Source of the DNA: Clavelina lepadiformis | Taxonomy: Eukaryota > Chordata > Ascidiacea > Aplousobranchia > Clavelinidae | Direction: 5' to 3' | NCBI RefSeq assembly: GCF_947623445.1 | Contig: NC_135243.1 | Coordinates: forward strand, 18,050,479-18,114,478 | DNA: 64,000 nt | Shown: one piece after another, positions 12,416 through 24,245 of the stretch | Position numbering within the stretch: position 1 is the stretch's first letter | How the letters are laid out: each line of letters starts with the position of its first letter | Made by a program: the position numbers and the translations under genes | Notes under the pieces: model-generated | What the model was told of the DNA's origin: nothing | The model's input: only the letters and a program-made list of their open reading frames with translations | Databases searched by the model: none

Positions 12416-12884
12416 ATCTATGCGATCGTTTACGTCATTGCGTTTATGTCACCATTTTCAAGTGTCTATAAACTGCAGGCATGTAAATGCAGACTTATCT
12501 TTCCTGACAATTAGGTTTTGATTGATTCGATCTTTCATTTTTTATGTTTACATACTGCTGTATGACTTTGTATATAATTATTATTATCTGTACACAAAAT
12601 AGCTAAAGGTTATTCCTGCACATTCAGACGCACGTTACGCGCGAATGGATGCTATGTTCGCTGCAAAGGCCTGAGTTTTTCAGCAAACCAACAAACCTTG
12701 CGGATATAAATACATAAATTTTGTACATTCTTGAGCAAACAGATATGTCAATTTTGAGTAATTCCCTCGGGCAAAGGGTATAATGGCGCATAAAAATGTT
12801 CTAGAAGTTAAACAGACCCGATAAACATCAGCGAAGCCCCAAGGGCGTAGACGCAAATTAGTTGGGAAGGCAACTTCGACTCGC

Positions 12885-15287
12885 TTCAACTCAACCTTTT
12901 TAGCTTGCGGACCAGTAAAATTTCAAAACAAATTTTGCGGACCGGCGGACCTTCAAAAACCAACCTAAATGTAATTACGACAAAAGTATGCAACTCAAAA
13001 GCAAAGAATGGAAACTTCAATTTAATGAGAAATTTGCTGCTGTCTTTTTGATCTCATACGTTTTCCACGTGGTTCTATTAAAGTTTCGGCAAGGCGAAGT
13101 ACAGCGTTGACTTCCACACGATTTCTTTGTTTGGTCTTGATGAGAGATAATGATGAAAAGTTTTTCTCAGATAGGTAAGTTGTACAAAAAATTAGCAGTA
13201 ATTTCATGGCTTTGTCACTGAGCTCAGGATATTCATTTTTAAGCGATATCCAAAGCTGTGACAATGGCAAGTCTTTACGCTTGGACAACAACGTGGTATC
13301 ACAGGAAAGCTCAATCAGCGATTCTTTCTCAATAGCGTTAAGATTGCACGAATGAATATCATTTGCAAAAGGATTAACAATCCAAAAATTTCCCTTTCGA
13401 GGATCTGCATTTTCTGGAAAATATTTTCCAAAACTGATCCTTAGCTCTTCTAAGTGTTGACTTTTAACAGCAAATACCTCTCCTGTGTTTACAGAAGCAT
13501 TTGCGACGACGTCTTGCAAACATGGAAACATATCGATATCGCCTTTCTAAAACGCCAAAACATCAGTTTCTTTTTGAAAGCATCAGTTTTGTTACGCAAT
13601 GTAAATATGTTGGTGTGATTACCTTGCAGAGAACTGTTAAGGTCATTCAAGCGGCTGAATATGTCCGCTAAATACGCTAGCTTAGCAGTCCACATCTCAT
13701 CGGATAAGAGTTTTTTTAGTGGAGAATTTCTTTCCCGTAAAAACTGCTTGGCTTCTCTCTCAACTCAAATAAACGAGTAAGAACGCGTCCTCTAGAGAGC
13801 AACCTTACTTCTGCATGAAGTAACAGATGTTTATGTTGCGTACCTATGCTATCACACAAAGCCTCAAAGAACCTTGAGTGCAATGCTCGGCCACGTATAT
13901 AATTTATGATCTTGACTGCGCCGTTCAGAACGTCGTTCAATTCAGGAGATAGTTTTTTGGCAGATAAATTGTCCCGGTGAAGAACGCAGTGTGTAATCAG
14001 CAAATCTATGTTTGACACTTCCTAAATTTTTGCAGTTACACCCGAATGACATCCGATCATGTTAGCAGTACTGTCAGTACAAACCCCGACGCATTTTCCC
14101 CAATCTAAACCTTGCTCTTGCACATAAGTATTAAGAGACCGAAATATTTCTGAACTGGTAGTTCGTCCAGGTAGTTGGAGACAAAAAAGAAATTTATCAA
14201 TGATACTTTCTTCATTCTCATACCGAACAAAGCAAGCAAGAATAGCACAGTTGCTCAAGTCTGTAGATTCGTCAAGTTGTATAGCGAAATACCTCGATTT
14301 CTTTACTTGCTCAATAACTTGCTCAATAACTTGCTGTTCAACATATCAAATTCATTGCCATATCCAATGTTCTCCTTTTAATTGAGTCATTTGAAAGTGG
14401 TATGGCTTTAAGTTTGTTAGCTTGTTCCGGACCCAAAACTTCTGTAGCAGCTGCTAACATGCAAGGTTTTACTAAATCTTCTCCAATCGTAAAAGGCTTT
14501 TTAGTTTTGCTGATTAGGAGAGCAATTAAATGATTTAAGAAGGTCTTTATCAGTCGTTGTCATCTTTTTTATTTCAATTTTTTCAGTTTCGTTCAGTAGT
14601 CTTTTGAAATACGCAAGAGGCTTTCCAACGACGTTGCTATGCAGCGAGTGAAAATGTCGAGTAAGCTTTGAGGGTTTCATTGCATCGTTTGAAAGTATTT
14701 TCGCGCAGACTAAGCACATGGGAAGCTGTACTTTTTCACTGCTGGGAGCAATAGTGCAACCGAACTCTAAGTACTTACTATCATTCTGCGTAATCCATAT
14801 CAGCATGGCATGATCGTTTCAAGCCATGTTGTAAATCTGAAGTAGTAGTTTCTTCCTCTGTCCTGTTAAAACCACTAACTTAATTTTCACTGTTGGGTTT
14901 CTTTTGAAAGAAATCCATAATACTTTGCTGTTTGCTTGACTCCATTATACTGTAAAATTTCGTTCAATTTTGTTTAAAAGTCTTCTTAACTTTCATATAC
15001 AACTGGTCTTAAACGAGTTGTAGCCTACTTTTAAACAGTTGGGCACAACACTTGCAGCATCGTGACGTACGATAAGTCCAAAGTGGACCGTAAACTCTAG
15101 GTTACGTCACATTGCAGCAAATTACAAAATTGGCGAAGTTCTAAATCAGTTTAAATTTTGATATTTTATTTCTTTAATCAATGGACAAGCCTTCAACATC
15201 TTGCATTTTGCAATTGAGATATAAAATTGTAATATATTTGGCGGACCGACAGGAAAGTTCATGCGGGCCGGCAGTTGAGAACCACTG
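12885..15287 (-). mobile_element. Broken autonomous hAT transposon (ZBED/SCAND3-like transposase)
   Basis: The right end is CAGTGGTTCTCAACTGCCGG read inward on the minus strand. The left end is diverged but keeps CTCAACCTTTTTAGCTTGCG. Both ends share GGCGGACC-type subterminal sequence. The minus-strand coding pieces lie in order. At 14806-14501 there is a BED zinc finger (CLVCAKIL ... HFHSLH). At 14258-14022 there is the catalytic-core piece with GVCTDSTANMIG. Pieces of the central domain follow at 14018-13716 and 13695-13489. At 13531-13022 is the hAT C-terminal dimerisation region (YLSEKNFSSLSLIKTKQRNR). Frames change at least four times and stops interrupt it, so it cannot make a full transposase. 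The family matches transposons that gave rise to the vertebrate ZBED5/FAM200/SCAND3 genes. No intact target duplication is left. Confidence 0.85.
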
Positions 15288-16215
15288 CTGTAGACCATTA
15301 TCTTTCGCCAAACCTATTTGTTGGCGGTGCTCCTATAAGCACGTGAAATGCCGAGATGTACTCGCAACCTTCGACCACAAGTGGAGTCAGATACAGGCTC
15401 CGTTATTTCGGGCATATTTATCTCGCAACAACTTTGACGGCTTCACGATTATTCTCCAGCAATGTTGATCGCGAAACTGTAGTCAAAATTTTATGCTTGA
15501 GGGCTTGCGCACTAGCACTCTAGTTGGCGTGTCCTGTTCCGTTACCCTTGCGGCGCGGGAGGCATTGCCGGCCTCGACCGTTGAGACTGGTAATTTGTAA
15601 CACGCAGTTTGCAGTGATCACCATGCTTTGCATTTACAAAGGTTTGTGAATGAAATTATAGTGTAAAATTCCGTTGTAGGCTGTTGGTAAAACAGGCGAG
15701 AAAAAAGATTAAATTGGCAAAGAAAAAAAAAGTGTATTTAAGCAACGCTTTCATATCAAATCGTCTTTATCTCGTTGCCTTATTCAATTGCAAAGTGATT
15801 GTGTTCCTCATCCAGTCGCTAAAATTGACATAGAACAGCGTCATGCGGTTTTCTCGTATCGAATGATATTGTGTGTAACTAATGTAATTAGTGATTAAAT
15901 GTTTGTTTTTAAGCCCAAAAATCCACTTTTGACTTTAGGCTTATGTAACGGGATATAGAGATATGTGATTTGAGATAGTATCAGGTACGCCCAGGTCACG
16001 TGCCAAATTTCAGTGATCTTCATAGAGCGATTTTTGAGTAATTGCATTTTTAATTATTCTACTAACTTACATGCGATTCAGATTACTCCAGCTCATTTTC
16101 ACCAAATGTTTGGTGTGCTGTTAGTAATATGTAAAAATGTGTGAGACGCTTCTAATATATGGTAATTTTGGAATCTAGGTAATTTTCTAATCTAGGCGCA
16201 TTTTAATCAAGTAAA
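15288..16215. other. Intergenic, nothing recognised
   Basis: Sequence between two transposable elements. The last 50 bases carry AATCTAGG words like those inside the adjacent MITE, so part of it may be related repeat. No gene is seen. Confidence 0.35.
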
Positions 16216-16725
16216 TACTGCATTTCTTCGAATGGAAGTCGCGGCTACTAATTTTTATTTTTAATCATTTTGCACTGCTTCTAATCTAGGGCGGCTTCTA
16301 ATCAAGGGCTTATAATTTTTAATCAGATTAACAGACGATTAAACTCTTTCACAGTGCTGCTAATGCTTTTTTATCAGCCGATGTTCACTTTAGGTAGGAG
16401 ACCGCTCACACTTCGAGTCGCTTGTCGAAAGAACGTTTTTACACCTCCAATGCGGGCATTTAACTATTTTATCTTTTAGTTTTTATTTATCTTTGGTCAT
16501 GATTATGCATATTCTTTTCTATACTAGAGACTGATGATGCCCTCTTTGGATGAAATATGTTTCTGGTTTTAATTCCATATTTTACTTCACACTTGCCAGT
16601 GCAAGTTAGCCGATCCAGTGATCGCTTGCTGTTTGCCGACGCTGAGAAGTTTTTTTAGATCCAGGTTTTAGACAAACTTTTATTCTTTTAATCGAGGGCG
16701 GCTTTTAACTAAGAAAATACAGGTA
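16216..16725. mobile_element. MITE with TACTGCATTTCTTCGAAT-type inverted ends
   Basis: The left end reads TACTGCATTTCTTCGAAT and continues to GTCGCGGCT. The right end in reverse complement reads TACCTGTATTTTCTTAG and continues to AAAGCCGCCCT. The interior is built from repeated TCTAATCTAGGGCGGC / TTTTAATCGAGGGCGGC words. This type of non-coding element is familiar from invertebrate genomes. The superfamily is not settled by sequence alone. A CTGATGA-hairpin-GAAA segment at 16531-16555 lies inside it. Confidence 0.6.
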
Positions 16726-19700
16726 TGTATACAATAGCCGGCCTCGATTGTAAGAACGTGCTATTGATTAAAAACTGCACAAAATGGTTTACAAAATACT
16801 ATCCAAAGCTTCTATTTGAATAGATGTGGTAAAATAACCTTTCACATTTGTTCTATTATTTTATAAATATAATATTGATACATTTTGTTTCAGATGCGTC
16901 ATGATGATGGAAGCATATAGGTTTCTTTTTCAGGCGGTAACCATATCGTATCTATTATTTTTATCCATGGACTGCGGGAAGTGAAAAGTTTTGTGCTAAA
17001 CATGATATTATATGAAATAGCAAAAAATACGCTCACAAACAACCAATGAGCAAAAAATAAGCGAAAAATTCCTGTGGGCTTAAAACGTGCAAGCCTGCAA
17101 GGTGTTAACTGTCATAAAGAGTTTGTGTTTACGTTGATTTGACAGAAATATCAAATATAACTATACTTCTACACAAAAAATACGAACTTGCATTACAGTA
17201 TTTGATGACCAAATAAACAATACTCCACTTTTTTTCTCTAAGTGATAATGGTTGCTGATATAATGTCAACATACTGCTGTGAACCTGTAAGTCTGCAAAG
17301 CTAACAATAGTATATGTCAATAGTACCTTGTTGTGGCGCTCATTCTTTGTGTGGTTTGTCGCTTGTTGTCGCTGTACTAAAATACTTATCTAAGCACATA
17401 ATGAAATGTTATGCTATTGTTTCTCAACTTTGTTTAGTCTGATTACTTCAGATGTTTACATGAACGAAACAATCAAGCTCCAGTTAATTTATGGCCACGA
17501 TGTAAACATGTTATACACAAAAAACAGTACTAACAGCGTCTTAACTTGTATAATACAGTAGTACAGCAAAATCGTCTGGGCTTGTCAGTGACGTAGTGGG
17601 ATATTTATCCGCGTGGTGCAGAAGTCGAAGTGCCCTCTTCAAAATAGATCTTTTCCTGTTGTAAGCTAAAAGCTACTGATCTTACGTGGCTGACATTTTT
17701 TTCCAAATATTTATACATTACTAAAAAAATGGAAATTGTCAGAACACTTCGATTGTTCTATATATAATAAGGTTCTATTTGAATCTTTTCTTTAACAATT
17801 GGGCTTTTTTCAATCTTTGTTTTAATCCCTATAATTTTTGCAATTGCTGTTAAATGCGTAACATAATAACATTATAATTGAACGAGTTTGATGTCTCTCT
17901 TCCGTTCTTCTGCAAAGAATAACGCAACCAATAGCGTTACGTCATAATCAACGCTGTTGAGAGTAGGTCATATAACATGCTTTCCAATCAAAAGAAGCCA
18001 GTACTCGTACACATTTGGTTATGTAAAAAAATATGTGTCAGACATGCACCTACATAAAACTTTTCTCATGCTTTATTTTGAATGCTTGCAAATTCATAAA
18101 GATTTTCATTGGCACGATATTTTCATTTGTTAAATATAGACATACTAACTCCTAAAGGTTTGTCACGTCATCAAATTGGCATCAACATTTGAGAAACAAC
18201 TTGTATTTAAGATAAATCCAAAGTAACTAGCCCTTGGCGCGAGTCTTCATTTGACTTGATAAACTGACGTTAATTAAAAATCAATTGTTACCTCAAGGTA
18301 ATTAACGTATCATAAGCCTATAAGTCACTATACAAAATGGGCGGTGGGCTAATCTTTTATCAACGTTGTGGGTATTTGGGAAAGCACCGAGGTTATAAGC
18401 ACATTTTTTTCTTTCAACCTGGAAATCCACCTTATAGCGAGTATCTATCCTATCAGTGTAACCACAACAATGTAGAGCCAGACAAGCCCTTTGATCGCTT
18501 TACTATAAGATAAAATCTGGGTCAAATGATAAAGCGCTAATTAAGGTGGCGGCATGTAATCTGGACTAGTTGAATTTTTATGCATTACTCAATTCTATTT
18601 ATAAATACACGGTTTCAAACACTAACAAGCCTCTGATAAGCCGCAAGTACGTAAAATATATTTTACGTCTGTATAACATCAACTTTTATTGTACCGAACA
18701 GATATTATGACTCATAAAAAATGATATAATTTGTACTGTTTCTGTCGAGTATTGTATGACTAGACAGGAATAAACTTTAAAGTAAAACAGATACGTTATT
18801 TGCACATTTCTGACCCAGGATCATTCACCGCGGGTTACAATATTATTTGTAGAACGACAAACCATAATATTTTACATAACTGAAGCTTTTTAATCAATCA
18901 TTATCTTTGCAGCCATTGACGCTATGGGGTCGCAAAATTAACCCCAGTTGCTATTGCCATGCCGGTAAAATTTATAAAGTCAACAAAGCTTACAACTCGA
19001 ATTAAATTAATAATGGTATTAACTTGCTTATAACAGCTAGTGTAGCACTTCCAAGAAACGCAATGCAGGTTTGTTTTTTAAGTTTATTGCTGTGGTGATA
19101 ACAAGTAACAACAAAGTTTTGGCTTTGGCGAAAAATGCGGGAATCAACAAGTTTGTTGTGTTTTCTCCACAAATCTATAACTTTGCTGTCATTATATTTG
19201 ATGCAGAAATGTTTTGCTTCTGGATGTGTTACAAGCGTTTCCTTTCGATATTGGAAGAGGACTATATAAAGAAAACACGCATGTTAAAAGACTGATCAGG
19301 TGGTCTGGACTAACTCACCATCATTTATCGTTGCCTGTCGCTTGAGCATTTTGCTTACGCCTGACGCCTGGTTTGGAAAGATATTTTTTGATAGAAGCGA
19401 AATATTCCCGGAACTAATAGTCACTAGATATTTGTATCCTGGATAAACTATTACAAAACAAATAGAAAGTAACATTTTATTGCGTATTTTCTTCAGAAAA
19501 ACACATGAATTTTTCAATCCCGGAAAATAAGCTGAAGTCATCTGAGGAACTTTTGAAAATAAAAAAACCGCAAAAAAATCAGTAAGCGATATTTTCATGT
19601 CTGTAGTAACACCTACAAATACCAGACCGACTAGGCCTGAATTGTTTGCACGTCATAAAACAAAACGGTATATATCTGTAAATGAAAAACGATATGTTAC

Positions 19701-19742
19701 ATTTTAAAAACTGTACATTTGTGGTCAGTCCGTACAATATCG
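16726..19742. other. Intergenic, 3 kb without a supported gene
   Basis: AT-rich sequence with only short open frames (17129-17320 minus, 19071-19295 plus, 19296-19598 minus), none with a recognisable domain or splice partner. It lies just downstream of HAND. A TTTATT at 19476-19481 would read AATAAA for the minus strand and could end the HAND transcript. Distal enhancers are possible but cannot be seen from one sequence. Confidence 0.4.
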
Positions 19743-21338
19743 CTAGTGGTTGCACATGCTGACGTGTGAGTACTCTCCACAGATTGTAACTGGTTGCAAC
19801 TCTACCAGATTCGGTTCTTCATTTTGTTGCCCTTCGACATTCAATGGAGATTGGGACATTAGATCGGAGGAATCGGATGTTACCGTCGGATCTTGGTAAA
19901 GATCTTCCAAATGTGGTTCATAGTGCACTCGGATCTTATCGTTATAACATAAAGTGGAAATCGAAGGAAGCGATCTTATATTTGCAGACTGTTCGTAAGC
20001 CTTCAATGGAAAAGTCGCCGAAGGGTTTTGTTGTAGTTCGATGGACGTAATGGACTGTCCGGGAATGTTCGCCGGAAGACCTTTGTTTGCGAAACTTGAA
20101 AAGGATCCCTTGCCCTGATGATTAGCTTCAAAAGCCGATGGACCAATAAAATCATTTTCGCTAAAGAGACTCTCGGTGTAGCTGTAATCACCGCCGTTTG
20201 TTATGAACACCTCTGGATGAAGATTCGGAAAAGCCCTTGCCGATGATTTTATTTTCAGTAAGGGTTCGTGTTTGTTTATGGCAAGTTCAACAGCATCGCT
20301 GTAAAATGTAGTCGGACAGAATTGGTAATTAGAAGCATTCGCTGTGTTTTCCGCAAATGTTAGCTCGTTGCCTTCGGTCAGTGACTTTGTCATAAATTCT
20401 CCGCTAGGGATACAGTTGAGTAAGACACTGTCACTGCGACTTTGCCTGTTTTCCAAGGCTTCCGCCCAAACGGTCTCCGGCCAACCGGTTCGGCCTTTAG
20501 CTCTTTTTGCACTGGTTTCGCGATGCGCTTCCTGATTAACATCTAATTGCGTATTGTTTGATGAATCCGTGATGCAAGTAGTTTTGACATCCTTATAGGA
20601 AAACGCCTGAAATGAAAAACGGGTCACTTTCAAATGATAAAACCAACAACTTTTATCAAAACGTATTCAGCTATAATTTGTGACCCTATACATGTTTAAG
20701 AACTATATTTATTCAATTATGTATAACATTTGACGGGAGTGTTGATTAGCCTATTTGATTTATTTATTATTATTGCAATGTTTCCTTCTAATTGTTATAC
20801 TGCATATCTTTTATAAATTTTAACGATAGTAGTTTGGCTACATACATACATACATAATGTACCACACCCAATATATTGTAAAATTTTATATGGACATTCT
20901 GGCAAAGGTGCAGCAAACGTTTCGATAAGAATGGGTAGCAGTTGAATACAGCATACCTTTTTGGAATTAGTAAAAATACTTACAGTTTATATCATAATAA
21001 GCTTTATTTAATTAATCAATTAATAAATCACTTACGTTTCGCGACTTCCTAGCCCTGTTGCCGATATGCACCTTGAAATTGATGTTAAAGTCTTTTGTTT
21101 GCTGGTCGCCGGGAACGCCTGTTTCCAAGATTTCGGACAGGTAGGCGATATAGGATGATGCTAGATGCAAGGTTTTTATTTTCGACAACTTTGTGTCATC
21201 GGGCACGTGCGGAATGCATTTACGTAAGTCGGCAAACGCTTTGTTGATGAATTCTGTCCGTCTTTTTTCTTTGTGTCGAACGTTATGACTGTATGACGAC
21301 TTGGTTTCATTTTCATTGTTAGCAGTATTGGTTTTCAT
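19743..21338 (-). CDS. HAND: HAND-family bHLH transcription factor
   Basis: Two exons, 21338-21036 and 20606-19743, give 388 residues. Exon 1 holds the bHLH at about residues 19-72: basic region NVRHKEKRRTEF, helix 1 NKAFADLRKCIP, the loop HVPDDTKLSKIKTL, helix 2 HLASSYIAYLSEIL. That is near-identical in pattern to vertebrate HAND1/HAND2. Exon 2 carries the diagnostic HAND C-terminal box GRTGWPETVWAEAL (about 139-152; vertebrate GRTGWPQHVWALEL). HAND proteins dimerise with E proteins and bind E-boxes in the nucleus, and act in heart, muscle and neural development. The bHLH and C-box are split by one intron, as in vertebrates. The protein is much longer than vertebrate HAND (about 217): some 235 extra low-complexity residues follow the C-box. 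In helix 1 the Thr of the known Thr/Ser phospho pair is kept, but the Ser is Phe (RTEFIN). I chose the ATG at 21338 over an in-frame upstream one because it sits after a TATA-proximal 5' UTR. Confidence 0.92.
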
Positions 21339-21615
21339 ATTTGCAGAAGATATCCTTTTTATACTAATCGTAACTTTGTCAAAATAAAACCTTAAGATCT
21401 TCAATATAGAGTAATTGAATAATTTCTTTTTCAAATAATGAACCATTCTATATGCTAAATTTATGCTGATAATACTGTATTTATATTAATGAGCTTTGAC
21501 CAATATTAGCAAAGCTATTTTCTTTTCTACAAAGCAAGTACTGCTCAAATAAAAGATTCTCGAACAGGTTTTTTGCGAAAAATAAACCAGCCGCGCCATT
21601 CCTGATGCGCGCGAG

Positions 21616-21623
21616 TTTATATA
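21616..21623 (-). promoter_or_regulatory. TATA box candidate for HAND
   Basis: On the minus strand this reads TATATAAA, followed at once by the GC-rich stretch CTCGCGCGC. It lies about 280 bases before the chosen HAND start codon. The place and strand fit a core promoter. This is inferred from the motif only. Confidence 0.45.
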
Positions 21624-24245
21624 CCGAAACAGTAATGACGTAGAAATAACCGACAGGCACTTAGTAAAAGGGAGCTATGATAAATGGGGATCCGGTCTCA
21701 TTGCCGACAGTGGCTGGTTCAGGACACATTAAAATCACAACAAATAGAAATTACTCCTTTCAGCATACGAGCAATTATAAGCAATCAGCAAAATTCATTT
21801 AATATCAAATCAAAAGAATTTTTGTTTCGACATTCCAACATAAACGCTTTAGAGGGGCGACAGATGAATTTTTTTCTGAATTTTTGTTAAAATAACATTA
21901 ACTAATTGTACATATCTTTTCAATGTTTTGTAATATAAATGCCTTGAAATGTCGAGTTAGAAAATAGTTATTTTGTTTAAAAATCACTAATGGGTGAATG
22001 TTGAAAGTTGAAAATAAGACATTTAACCCTGGCATTGTCTGAAACTTATTGTAGTCGAAAGTTCATCAGTTCCATAGATACAGTAAATCATTGCAAGGCC
22101 AGAGTTCCACACGCAGACATTGCTAAATCAAACCTGAACTAAGGTCAGTATAGGCCTACTAAGTATTTTTATGATAATTTTACATGTGATATTCGTTTCA
22201 CGATTGTATTTTTTCAATACATGAATAGCGTGATGAAAGAAAATTGAAAAATCGTGATAAAATAAAGTTGACAAAATTGATTGAGCATAATTATAATCAA
22301 ACTAATGTTTATTTAGGCTACGAGAGTACAAGTAAACAATTAATTAAAGGCAAGCGTTCGTAGGTTGCAAACATTAGTGTAAAAGTCAATACCGAAAATA
22401 AGTTGATACAAATAGTATATCAAGTCTTTCATAAAAATATCCTTGTTGTGTGGAAATAAATCACTACTTCATTTAACTTTTTCCTCGAGAGCAGTGCAAT
22501 GTGACGTCATTAAATATAGGATATCTATTAACTAATTGTAATCACGTGACAAAAAACTACCATGGGGAGCCACCTGTTTTGGAATTACCGAAAGTTTTGC
22601 TACCGTGGGGAAACGATCAGCACTGAAGGAAATAAATTACTCTTCCTCAAGCTGATGTTTTATCATGTAGCCTATTGTTCAGGAGTTAAAGTTGTTTGAC
22701 CGTGAATTGCGACGATTGATCTCAGAGAACTTAGTGGTAAGACATTTAAAAGTTGACTAGTTCTGTTACCTAAACCTAGGCTTCGTTTCAGAGCTGCAGA
22801 TTGTTTAAAAACTGGTATACCTGCATTTTGTTAACGTCAAATACTACGTATTAGGCCTAGCTAGTACACTTTCAAACACTTTAACATGATTTGTTCAGAA
22901 TATTTCAAAAACAAATGATAACAGTCATTGTATCATATACCAAAATATGTTATTGAACGAATCTATTGTTTGGTTGATTTATTAGTCTGGTTAAATTAAG
23001 CCATTTTTTATTCCTTCGAGACTCGGACTCGCGTGAAAATGCTTTTTATTGGAAATGTCAATTTAACTTTCATTACATGAATACAGCACTAATATAGCTG
23101 TTGTTATCATCAGTAATTATTAACAACTCTTACACCCCACTAGAAAGCAACTTTGGCGCAATGGCGTGTCCTGACTTGTGCTATTATTCGTTTATTTATT
23201 TTAAATTGATGTTCACATAATGAACTTATGTTTGTTTCTTTATTATAAATTAGTGTGAAGATAAAAAAGTTTACCGTGCATATTGATGAATGTCGTGCGT
23301 GCATGTGCCACATCTTCCGCCATGGCTCCCATGTATATGAACTTACAAACCTAATAGGTTATGAATTTTATGACTGTTTTGGGAATCGAGCCGAAACAAT
23401 GGGACAGTTTGTAAAAATTTGAGTTAATAATAATTATTGATGTTGCAATTTTTAATCAAAAAGTAGACCTGGCACATGTTTTAAAACGGATTTAAAGGAA
23501 CTTTCAGTTTCCAGTTAGAAAAATTTACTTTTCCAAAGAGCATGTGGACTGCCAATAGACACCTTTTGGGGAAAAATTATCGTGCTAAAAACGAAAATTT
23601 AAGATCCTCAATCTCATGTAGTGATGGTTATTAAACTACACTCTATTTAAAGCAAAAGTTGGAGTCAGAGTATGACTTTTGTATGACATTATCTATTTGT
23701 TTTATGCAGTTTTCAAATGATATAGTGATTTATTGAAACTTCAAAATGATAATTTTTTGTTTAAAGTTGAAGAAAATAATACAGACATTCAACATAGTAA
23801 AAACTTGTATAATGTTTTAATACATTTTAACATAAACAGTTCTTTACTCAGTGAAGCAATTTCCCGAAAAACACTAAAACCTATCCTATACATATGCAAA
23901 ACAAGCACTAGATCCAACAAACCATAGAGTCATTTTGCATTCTGGTTTATGATTCATGAGTCAGTTACTCTACTATGCAGTTATACATGTAGATAGGGTT
24001 ACTCGAAGTCATATATCATTTATTTGTAAAGAAAATTTTAAATTATATAAGAAGTAGCTTGTTTGTATGCCAAACAAACAGGTTTAAAACGTTTGTAGGC
24101 TAAATGTTTACAGTTATTGTATACTGTTAATATATTAATTGTTTTTATTATAGCTGTATTTACACATTATTTTCAACTTAAGTCGTATTTGTAAAATATA
24201 TATAAATAAATAATACTTTTATTAAGTGTTATTTTGTTGTAAAAG
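21624..24245. other. Intergenic between divergent HAND and caspase genes
   Basis: 2.6 kb separates two genes transcribed away from each other, so both promoters should lie here. It is AT-rich, with short open frames only. I recognise no repeat, RNA gene or extra exon. Confidence 0.4.

Noticed and set aside
16531-16566. Third hammerhead-like core considered as a ribozyme
   Set aside because: Stem II has about two pairs and stem I about three, too weak to call a feature by itself; mentioned only for its shared GAAATATGT module.
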